The notes under the pieces: model-generated
The model's input: the letters and a program-made list of their open reading frames with translations, nothing else
Told to the model about the DNA's origin: nothing
Databases searched by the model: none
Assembly (NCBI GenBank): GCA_014860845.1
Contig: JACZIY010000655.1
Span: 1 to 13,968 of the forward strand
DNA: 13,968 nt
Direction of reading: 5' to 3'
DNA from: Anaerolineaceae bacterium
GTDB taxonomy: Bacteria; Chloroflexota; Anaerolineae; Anaerolineales; Anaerolineaceae
Program-made: the position numbers and the translations under genes
Shown: positions 8,431 to 13,968 of the stretch, piece by piece
Numbering within the stretch: the stretch's first letter is position 1
Layout of the letters: every line of letters begins with the position of its first letter

Positions 8431-9852
8431 CTACTCTGAACTTTCTGGAAAATAAGCTCCATGGTATCCAAACAGGATGGGTTGTGGGATATTTGCCCGT
8501 GCAATTTCATCAAAAGAATGTGCATCTAAAACCAACAGGAATGAAGCCCCCGCATTTTCATCTAGTACGACCGAAAGGATAACCCCATCATCTTCCTCAG
8601 ATCTTCCGGGTTTACCGATGAATACCGGTTCACCTGGGTAGCAACCAGTTTCATACCAAAATGTATCTTTTCGATTTTTGATATCGACTTTCAGAATTTG
8701 ATTGTAAAAACCAGATTTATTTCCCTCATTGATACTGACAGCATAGACAAATTGGTAGTTGGGGTCTGTATTCATACGAGCATAATCAAAATTAGGTAAT
8801 TCCATACAGGAATCAGATATTGTCTCAAAGGTTAATCTTTTTCCTTTGAGTGGAACCCTATATCGACGTAAATTTCCTGGAGGTATTGGATTTTTATTGG
8901 ATTTTAAACGGTCAAGATAATAAGATTGAATGATACTGGCATCATCATAAGCAGCTAGATCTACAAATAATTCATCTCCTTGTTCAAATGCGTTTATGTG
9001 ATGAAAAGCAAAGAAAGGATCACTTTCAAATCGCCCCACCAATTCACCAGTGTGGCGATTGATGACTCTGAAAGTTGTGCCACGTTCAGGTTTCCATTTG
9101 AAGTTCTCAATATATGGTTTCAGCCATAATAATAATGATATTGGGTTTACGACCAATGGAAATTCAGTAAGAATGAAATAGTTTTTCGACATTCCAAAAC
9201 TATGCATGTAAGATGGAGAATTCGAAGGTAATGATGCTAATTTGGAAGGAATTTTGTCGCCTTTAATTTGGTAAATATTGTAATGACTGATGCGGTGATA
9301 GCGAGTTACGAGATTAAAAACGGTATCATTTTCAAAATCAAATTGAGGATGTACCGTGGTCATTTGTCCAACCAGATTATCTTCATATTTAAAAACACCA
9401 ACCGATTCAAGGGTTTCTGGATCAAATTCAACTTGAATTGGCGTTTCTGCCAATGCCATGTAGCTTTGAGCAATTTTTGCAATACTAACCTTGGCGCTAT
9501 CGGTGATTTTCGGTGAAAAAACTGACATCACCCGCTCGAACATGGATCTGCAAGGATCGGTTGCAAATTCAGAATACGAAATTTGATTGGTGGATTTTGC
9601 TTCCTGGTATGCCTTCGTGTTTAAATATTTATTTGCATAAGATACTTTTCCGTTATTGATACTGAATTTATGCAGCATTGCCAGGCCATCAAACCAGTGA
9701 CGGTATTGTTGTTCTCCCACATTAAAAGCACCAGGGCCATTGCGAATCAAAGTGCCTTGCAACCATCCAGGAATTTTGCCTTGAATTTCCAGGTTGTCCA
9801 CCTGAATTTCATTTTCAGTATTTCCAAATCCTAAATCATAAAACTTTGGCAT
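8431..9852 (-). CDS. Carotenoid oxygenase, RPE65/beta-carotene cleavage family
   Basis: Non-haem iron enzyme that splits a double bond in a carotenoid to give apocarotenal or retinal-type aldehydes. The 473-residue protein has the complete set of four iron-binding histidines in their family contexts: H168 (T-T-V-H-P), H217 (Y-M-H-S-F), H284 (F-A-F-H-H-I-N-A) and H464 (G-Y-H-G-A-Y). Second-shell glutamates E136 (A-E-T) and E408 (Y-P-G-E-P-V-F) fit too. The opening G-W-L-Q-G-T-L-I-R-N-G-P-G matches the family start. The late region S-E-E-D-D-G-V-I-L-S-V-V-L resembles animal RPE65/BCO sequences. A D-P-C-R-S-M-F loop (99-105) corresponds to the PDPCK-type loop of those proteins. Its ATG lies 17 nt inside the end of crtI, so translation is coupled to the desaturase and the substrate is likely its product or a derivative. 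The exact bond cleaved cannot be read from sequence. Confidence 0.92.
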   Translation of the reverse strand: MPKFYDLGFGNTENEIQVDNLEIQGKIPGWLQGTLIRNGPGAFNVGEQQYRHWFDGLAMLHKFSINNGKVSYANKYLNTKAYQEAKSTNQISYSEFATDPCRSMFERVMSVFSPKITDSAKVSIAKIAQSYMALAETPIQVEFDPETLESVGVFKYEDNLVGQMTTVHPQFDFENDTVFNLVTRYHRISHYNIYQIKGDKIPSKLASLPSNSPSYMHSFGMSKNYFILTEFPLVVNPISLLLWLKPYIENFKWKPERGTTFRVINRHTGELVGRFESDPFFAFHHINAFEQGDELFVDLAAYDDASIIQSYYLDRLKSNKNPIPPGNLRRYRVPLKGKRLTFETISDSCMELPNFDYARMNTDPNYQFVYAVSINEGNKSGFYNQILKVDIKNRKDTFWYETGCYPGEPVFIGKPGRSEEDDGVILSVVLDENAGASFLLVLDAHSFDEIARANIPQPILFGYHGAYFPESSE

Positions 9853-11341
9853 CTTTTATCTTTCCATTACTATTTTCAATTAAATTTGCTGCTATCTTTC
9901 CAGAAGCCAGCACAGCTGGCACACCAGCACCTGGATGAGTGCCTGCCCCTACAAAATAAAGATCTTCCAATTCCTCAGACTTATTATGTGGTCTGAACCA
10001 GGCAGATTGCAAAAGGGTTGGTTTTACAGAAAATGCAGCACCGCGATAACTATTAAGTATATTTTGAAAATGTAAGGGATCAATATAGTGTTCTGCTACC
10101 AGGTTGGCTTTGAGATCGGGTAAATAATGCTCTTCCAGGTAATCCCTGATCCTATCTCTGTAAATAGGTGCCATTTTTTCCCAGTCGGTTCCTGAATCGA
10201 GTGTAGGTACTGGAGATAAAACGTAGAAAGACTCACAACCTTCTGGTGCTATGGTTGGATCAGTTTTTGAAGGCATATGTAGATATAAGGAAAAATCATC
10301 CGGCAATGTGTGTTTGTTAAAGATATCGCTCAATAACTCACGATACCGTTCATTTACGATAATATTGTGGTGTTGAAGTTTGCTGTCATCATATTTCTTT
10401 TTTGTTCCAAAATACCAGACGAAAAGTGACATACTATACTTCATCTGGTCAATATATCTGTTGGTGTATTTCTTTTTCTTTAATCCCGGAAGCAAATTAC
10501 GATATGTAAAAGCAACATCTCCATTACTGATAATCACATCTGCTTTATTTACAGTACCGTTTTTCAACCGAATTCCACTTGCTCGATTTCCTTCGACCAG
10601 GATTTCTGAGACCTCAGAATTGAAATTCACTACCCCACCAAATTCTGCAAATAGTTTTCCTAACCCATTTACAATTGCCCCTGTGCCCCCTATTGCATAA
10701 TGTACCCCCCATTCTTTTTCAAATTGGACAATCAAAGTAAAAATTGATGGAGTGTCGAACGGATTTCCGCCTATAAGAAGGGGGTGGAATGAAAAAACAC
10801 GTTTCAGGAAAGGATGTTTAATATAACGGGAAGCGAAACTATAAGTACCACCAAAAGCCTGTAAACGTATTACATCAGGAATGATTTTCATCATTTCTTC
10901 TAGTTTGATGAAAGGCTGATCGGTAAAAGGGTGGAATTTCTCAAATATCTTTCGCGTTTGGTTTGAAAATTGTTGATAGCCTGATTTGTCGGTTGGGTTC
11001 CACCGATCAATTTCCTTTAAAGTGTCTTCTATTTTATGAAAATAATCAAAGTGATTGCCATCATGATCGAAGATTCTATAGAATGGATCCAGAGGGACAA
11101 GTTTGAAATAATCTTCCCGCTTTTTACCAGCCAGGTCAAATAATTCATCAAACATGTAAGGGGCTGTTATTACAGTTGGCCCACCATCAAACTTAAAGCC
11201 ATTAATCTCATATTGATATGCACGTCCACCTAACTTGTCGCGTTTTTCAAAAATCTCTACTTCGTAGTCTTTTGCAGCTAAACGAATGGCAGCACCAAGT
11301 CCACCAAATCCACTACCAATTACGATTGCTTTTTTCTTCAC
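9836..11341 (-). CDS. crtI: Phytoene desaturase (lycopene-forming), CrtI
   Basis: FAD-dependent enzyme that introduces double bonds into phytoene, normally yielding lycopene, on the membrane surface. From the GTG start it is 501 residues, the normal CrtI length. Visible motifs are the N-terminal dinucleotide site G-S-G-F-G-G-L-G (about 9-16) ending in the acidic I-F-E-K-R, the substrate-region run F-D-G-G-P-T-V-I-T, and the C-terminal FAD segment V-G-A-G-T-H-P-G-A-G-V-P (about 463-474). It matches Pantoea-type CrtI along the whole chain, including A-F-S-V-K-P-T-L-L-Q-S-A-W-F-R-P-H-N, which separates it from CrtN, CrtO and CrtD. I chose GTG at 11341 because AGGTGG sits 6 nt upstream. The in-frame TTG at 11347 would directly abut that site. 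The gene follows crtB by 23 nt and overlaps the carotenoid oxygenase by 17 nt. Whether it makes three, four or more desaturations is not decidable here. Confidence 0.94.
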   Translation of the reverse strand: MKKKAIVIGSGFGGLGAAIRLAAKDYEVEIFEKRDKLGGRAYQYEINGFKFDGGPTVITAPYMFDELFDLAGKKREDYFKLVPLDPFYRIFDHDGNHFDYFHKIEDTLKEIDRWNPTDKSGYQQFSNQTRKIFEKFHPFTDQPFIKLEEMMKIIPDVIRLQAFGGTYSFASRYIKHPFLKRVFSFHPLLIGGNPFDTPSIFTLIVQFEKEWGVHYAIGGTGAIVNGLGKLFAEFGGVVNFNSEVSEILVEGNRASGIRLKNGTVNKADVIISNGDVAFTYRNLLPGLKKKKYTNRYIDQMKYSMSLFVWYFGTKKKYDDSKLQHHNIIVNERYRELLSDIFNKHTLPDDFSLYLHMPSKTDPTIAPEGCESFYVLSPVPTLDSGTDWEKMAPIYRDRIRDYLEEHYLPDLKANLVAEHYIDPLHFQNILNSYRGAAFSVKPTLLQSAWFRPHNKSEELEDLYFVGAGTHPGAGVPAVLASGKIAANLIENSNGKIKDAKVL

Positions 11342-11347
11342 GCTCAA

Positions 11348-11353
11348 CCACCT
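11348..11353 (-). promoter_or_regulatory. Ribosome binding site deciding the crtI start
   Basis: On the minus strand AGGTGG stands exactly 6 nt before the GTG at 11341. The other in-frame candidate, TTG at 11347, begins at the very next base after the site, so it has no usable spacing. This supports the shorter protein beginning M-K-K-K-A-I-V-I. Confidence 0.8.
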
Positions 11354-11364
11354 TTGTTTAATAT

Positions 11365-12339
11365 TTAATTTCCTATCCTAATTTGATGTGGGTATTGATT
11401 CAGCGAGGAGCGATACCAGATAGAAGGCAACATTCTGATTTTTTGGGATGGTTTTACAAAAGCTCTTTTTGAAAAAACATCATAGTCATTAAATTCTATC
11501 TCATTTAAAATTGCCTGGTAAAGTTCACCCGCGGCTCCAATGGCAAATCTCCCATCTTTATTGAGTAAAGCAATTCCAGGTAAAGATTCTGTAGATATGC
11601 GGCGATTTCGGTCTATTTGAAAACGCATAAACTCACGCCACTTATCTGTAATCATACCAGCTGAGATTTCATCCTCTGAGATCCCAAAATGCTCTAATTC
11701 ATCCTTAGGAAGGTATAATCTTCCTCTTTGCCAATCCTCACCTACATCTCTTAATATGTTTGTTAGTTGCAAGGCAACACCTAATCGAATAGCATAAGGA
11801 AATGCCTTTTCGTTTTTAAAACCAATGATAAACATAGCCATTAGCCCGACCGTACTGGCAACACCATAACAATATTGGGCTAATTCATCAAAATTTTCAT
11901 ATCGTGTTTTCGTCAGATCCTGTGATACCCCCTGAATAAGTTGTTCCCCATAATGTTTTGGAATGTTGAATCGCTTCCGAGTATTTGCCCACGCTAAGGT
12001 GACTTCATCTTTTTGTTCTTCATGTGAATTATGGTTTTGATTTCTCCACAATTCAAGCGCTGCCATGAGATCATGATTACCGCAATCTACCAAATCATCT
12101 GTAACTCTACAAAATGCGTAGAGCGATCTGGCCGCTTGTCGTTTCTCTTTGGGCAACAAAGATGAAGCCATGAAGAACGTTTTGGAGTGTTCTTTGGTGA
12201 TTTCCGTACAGCGATTATAAGCTAGTTCAATATTCTTTTGATTGGCTTTGATGGAATATGTTTCACTCTTGGAGCGATGAATGGCGTCAAATGCCAAATC
12301 GTTCAACGTTTTTTCCCACGAATAAATAAATTCACTCAT
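11365..12339 (-). CDS. crtB: Phytoene synthase, CrtB
   Basis: Joins two geranylgeranyl diphosphates head to head to form phytoene, the first committed step of C40 carotenoid synthesis. In this 324-residue protein the two magnesium-binding aspartate motifs are intact: D-D-L-V-D (81-85) and D-V-G-E-D (198-202), the latter within I-L-R-D-V-G-E-D-W-Q-R-G-R. The family signatures H-S-K-T-F (51-55), Y-A-F-C-R (74-78), Y-C-Y-G-V-A-S-T-V-G (156-165) and R-L-Y-L-P (207-211) are also present. A roughly 35-residue leader precedes the conserved core. The ATG is the first possible start because an in-frame TGA directly precedes it. No Shine-Dalgarno sequence is visible upstream, so initiation may be weak. 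The gene heads the compact minus-strand run crtB, crtI, oxygenase, ABC ATPase, ABC permease. Squalene-type synthases (HpnC/HpnD) are the alternative, made unlikely by the adjacent crtI. Confidence 0.92.
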   Translation of the reverse strand: MSEFIYSWEKTLNDLAFDAIHRSKSETYSIKANQKNIELAYNRCTEITKEHSKTFFMASSLLPKEKRQAARSLYAFCRVTDDLVDCGNHDLMAALELWRNQNHNSHEEQKDEVTLAWANTRKRFNIPKHYGEQLIQGVSQDLTKTRYENFDELAQYCYGVASTVGLMAMFIIGFKNEKAFPYAIRLGVALQLTNILRDVGEDWQRGRLYLPKDELEHFGISEDEISAGMITDKWREFMRFQIDRNRRISTESLPGIALLNKDGRFAIGAAGELYQAILNEIEFNDYDVFSKRAFVKPSQKIRMLPSIWYRSSLNQYPHQIRIGN

Positions 12340-12379
12340 TCAATTAATATACATGATTAATTTTCAAACAATAAGCTTA

Positions 12380-12419
12380 AGTATAATGTTTGTATATAGT
12401 ATTTTTTTCGGTAATTCAA
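12380..12419 (-). promoter_or_regulatory. Candidate promoter and 11-bp GTATA repeat upstream of crtB
   Basis: In the AT-rich gap before crtB, the minus strand has TTGAAT (12414-12419) and TATACA (12391-12396) exactly 17 nt apart, giving a leader of about 45 nt. A second -10-like TATACT (12380-12385) lies further downstream without a good -35. Read on the plus strand, GTATA recurs at 12381 and 12392, an 11-bp step that overlaps these hexamers and includes one TTTGTAT (12389-12395). A regulator bound there would cover the promoter. This is pattern matching in AT-rich DNA, so confidence is low. Confidence 0.35.
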
Positions 12420-12440
12420 TCGGTTTTAAAAAAAATCCTG

Positions 12441-12536
12441 TTAACCCTGACTTTGAATTAAAGCAAAGATGATTGAAACAATCACACTAATTCCACCAAT
12501 TGCGATTGCAATCAAGGTTGAAATTTTTTGTCGCAT
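12441..12536 (-). CDS. Small single-helix membrane peptide (31 aa)
   Basis: A 32-codon open frame (ATG to TAA) directly downstream of the ferric-reductase-like gene. The product starts M-R-Q-K-I-S-T-L, has an uninterrupted hydrophobic stretch from about residue 5 to 27 rich in Ile, Val and Ala, and ends Q-S-Q-G. It therefore looks like one transmembrane helix with a positively charged cytoplasmic start. A strong AGGAGA site lies 5 nt before the ATG and overlaps the reductase stop codon, with 9 nt between the two genes. This is the layout of a coupled accessory subunit. I do not recognise the family. It might stabilise or accompany the membrane flavocytochrome, as tiny subunits do in cytochrome oxidases, but that is inference. 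The ribosome site and clean hydrophobic composition make a chance frame less likely. Confidence 0.65.
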   Translation of the reverse strand: MRQKISTLIAIAIGGISVIVSIIFALIQSQG

Positions 12537-12541
12537 TTTTA

Positions 12542-12547
12542 TCTCCT
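12542..12547 (-). promoter_or_regulatory. Ribosome binding site of the 31-aa peptide
   Basis: AGGAGA on the minus strand, 5 nt before the ATG. Its first two bases (AG) are the last two of the TAG stop of the upstream reductase gene, so ribosomes ending on the reductase would be placed at this start. Confidence 0.7.
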
Positions 12548-13877
12548 ATACTAAATCAAAGCGTTCTGAGTGAAAATCACCAGCCCAAACGCCTAACTCA
12601 TCAAGGCTTTTTTCAACAGCATTCATCATAGGAGCAGGGCCACAGATAAAGATTTCCATCCTGTTTCTTTGCTTAAATTCAGGCAAGCTTTTTAATAAAA
12701 TCTCCTGATTGATGAAACCTTTTTCTCCAGTCCAATCTACAGGAGTTTTTTCCAGGACATGAACGATGTTCAGATTTAATTTGCCTTTGAGTTCCTCTAT
12801 TTCATCTCGAAATGTTATTTGATCCCATTCCTTATTGGCATAGATCAGTGTCAAATTTCGCTCATCTTTTCGATCAGCAAGCGTTCTCAACATACTCATG
12901 ACGGGTGTAATGCCAACACCTCCGGAAATAAACACAAATTCTTTTGCCTGCGGATGACGATCGACTGAAAATGAACCAAAAGGTCCATCGACATAGACTT
13001 TTTCATCTATTCGAAAATCTTTAATGGTTCTGGTGAAATCTCCCAATTCCTTGATGGTAAAGGTTAATTTTCCAGGGTTTTCCGCACTGGATGATATTGA
13101 AAAGGGATGTTCTGCATCGGCAAAAGGTGAATTCCTGACCGTAATCCATGCAAATTGACCGGGTTGAAACCGAAAACCTTTGTGTCCAACTGGTTCAAGC
13201 GTCAGACTCCAGGCATTGCCCAATTCCTGTTTCACTTCAGCCACCTGAAAAGGTCTTTGCAATAACATGATCGGTTTGATCAATCGAGTGTAGATGAGTA
13301 ATCCTACCCAGAAAACACCATAGGCAACCCAGAGGGCTCTCTTCCAGGGAAGATCTACATAATGACCAACCAGCAGGATGTGAACCATTGCGAAGGCGAC
13401 TGCTGCACTGGCAAAAATTCCATGCCAGATCCGCCAACGGTTGTATTCAATTTTCAATTTTTTTCGCCACACAGAGAGACCAACAACCGCCAACAATGCT
13501 AACACAGCTGTGACGGCTGCCCTGGCTCGCCATGGTGCAGACCAGACCAGTAACAAAGCCAGCGTATCAGGAGAGAAGATGAACAATAAGAGGGGATGAG
13601 CCAGGATGAGTGTAAGAGCCACAAAAGAAATCTGGCGATGGAAGTGATAAACAATGTCTGCTCCATAAGGAGCTTTCAGCCATTTGAAGCGGGTTGTTAA
13701 GGCAAATTGTAATGCCATCATTGCCAACCCGATAAAGCCTAAACTTACAGATAATTCACGCCAGAATTCTCTCCCAGCCGGGCGTGGTTCGATAAACATG
13801 ATTAATACCGGAATTAAAACCAGGACCAGGTAGATACTTATCCACAATATTCCCTGTAGTATGTTCTTGTTTTTCAT
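12546..13877 (-). CDS. Ferric-reductase/NOX-like flavocytochrome (haem, FAD, NAD(P)H)
   Basis: Membrane oxidoreductase that would pass electrons from NAD(P)H through FAD and two haems across the membrane. The first half of the 443 residues (1-205) has about six helices. Two histidine pairs with 13 residues between partners, H80/H94 and H152/H166, match the bis-haem spacing of the ferric reductase/NADPH oxidase family. From about 210 follows an FAD domain (F-Q-P-G-Q-F-A-W around 237-244, H-P-F-S-I-S-S-S at 257-264). Then comes a nucleotide domain (I-S-G-G-V-G-I-T-P-V-M at 317-327, C-G-P-A-P-M-M at 412-418) and the closing aromatic Phe440 in H-S-E-R-F-D-L-V. The start has GAGGAG close upstream, about 3 nt from the ATG. 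A 31-aa membrane peptide follows 9 nt after the stop. The electron acceptor (ferric iron, oxygen, quinone or a partner protein) is not shown by sequence. Its place upstream of the carotenoid genes may be incidental. Confidence 0.88.
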   Translation of the reverse strand: MKNKNILQGILWISIYLVLVLIPVLIMFIEPRPAGREFWRELSVSLGFIGLAMMALQFALTTRFKWLKAPYGADIVYHFHRQISFVALTLILAHPLLLFIFSPDTLALLLVWSAPWRARAAVTAVLALLAVVGLSVWRKKLKIEYNRWRIWHGIFASAAVAFAMVHILLVGHYVDLPWKRALWVAYGVFWVGLLIYTRLIKPIMLLQRPFQVAEVKQELGNAWSLTLEPVGHKGFRFQPGQFAWITVRNSPFADAEHPFSISSSAENPGKLTFTIKELGDFTRTIKDFRIDEKVYVDGPFGSFSVDRHPQAKEFVFISGGVGITPVMSMLRTLADRKDERNLTLIYANKEWDQITFRDEIEELKGKLNLNIVHVLEKTPVDWTGEKGFINQEILLKSLPEFKQRNRMEIFICGPAPMMNAVEKSLDELGVWAGDFHSERFDLV

Positions 13878-13938
13878 CTTCTCCTCAAGCTCATTATTTA
13901 ACTCTGATTATGATGGATGATAAATATATTAATAACTA

Positions 13939-13968
13939 TTTGTATCATGTTTTGTATAAGATTTGTAT
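13939..13968 (+). repeat. Three TTTGTAT direct repeats at 11-12 bp steps
   Basis: TTTGTAT occurs at 13939-13945, 13951-13957 and 13962-13968, with starts 12 and 11 bp apart, about one helical turn, so all three face the same side of the DNA. The series reaches the window edge and may continue beyond it. It lies about 60-90 nt upstream of the reductase start, where an operator or activator site would be expected. Tandem sites at one-turn spacing suit head-to-tail regulator binding. The region is AT-rich, so chance cannot be excluded. Confidence 0.5.

Noticed and set aside
10380..10700. Plus-strand 106-codon frame inside crtI
   Set aside because: It is antisense to the conserved crtI core. Its hydrophobic character comes from the complement of crtI codons.
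12382..12388. Perfect TATAAT on the plus strand upstream of crtB
   Set aside because: No plus-strand gene follows, since everything to the right is on the minus strand, so it is unlikely to be a real promoter in that direction.
12425..12445. Possible terminator after the 31-aa peptide (GGATTTT...AAAACC on the minus strand)
   Set aside because: The stem is short, AT-rich and bulged, with no T-run after the second arm. Chance complementarity in A/T runs explains it.
1..13968. tRNA or rRNA genes, insertion sequences, phage genes, CRISPR arrays
   Set aside because: No tRNA-like cloverleaf, rRNA stretch, transposase or integrase motif, or regularly spaced long repeats were seen on either strand.

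Overview
The window is an AT-rich bacterial chromosome segment with two opposing gene blocks. The mix of a sugar ABC importer next to GH13 enzymes, CrtI/CrtB carotenoid genes and a MacB-type ABC pair, with mostly recognisable Shine-Dalgarno sites, would suit a Chloroflexota (Anaerolineae-like) organism. This is a weak inference: no rRNA or other taxonomic marker is present.

Left block, plus strand (1-4392): a sugar-metabolism operon. It opens with the 3' part of a MalG-type sugar permease, followed by an intracellular trehalose synthase (GH13), a 38-codon remnant of a GH1 beta-glucosidase N-terminus, an amylosucrase (GH13), and a small DUF1294 membrane protein. The importer would bring in a disaccharide. 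TreS would interconvert trehalose and maltose, and amylosucrase would turn sucrose into alpha-1,4-glucan plus fructose. The spacing is very tight: 9 nt, 0 nt, a 1-nt overlap, then 51 nt.

Right block, minus strand (4411-13877): read in transcription order from the right edge, it holds a flavocytochrome of the ferric-reductase/NOX type, a newly noticed 31-residue membrane peptide whose ribosome site overlaps the reductase stop codon, and a 101-nt AT-rich promoter-like gap. Then comes a compact run of crtB (phytoene synthase), crtI (phytoene desaturase), a carotenoid oxygenase of the RPE65/BCO family, an ABC ATPase and an FtsX/MacB-type permease. The gaps in that run are 23 nt, a 17-nt overlap, 12 nt and 10 nt. 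A rhomboid protease follows after a 182-nt gap that carries promoter-like sequences, and it converges on DUF1294.

The points most worth attention are the carotenoid synthesis-cleavage-ABC transporter operon, which suggests that a cleaved carotenoid is made and then moved; the GH1 relic fused into the translational chain between treS and ams; the coupled 31-aa membrane peptide; and TTTGTAT direct repeats at 11-12 bp intervals at the right edge, with a similar 11-bp GTATA repeat in the crtB promoter region. The repeats could be operators for a shared regulator. No RNA genes, IS elements, integrases or CRISPR arrays were seen.
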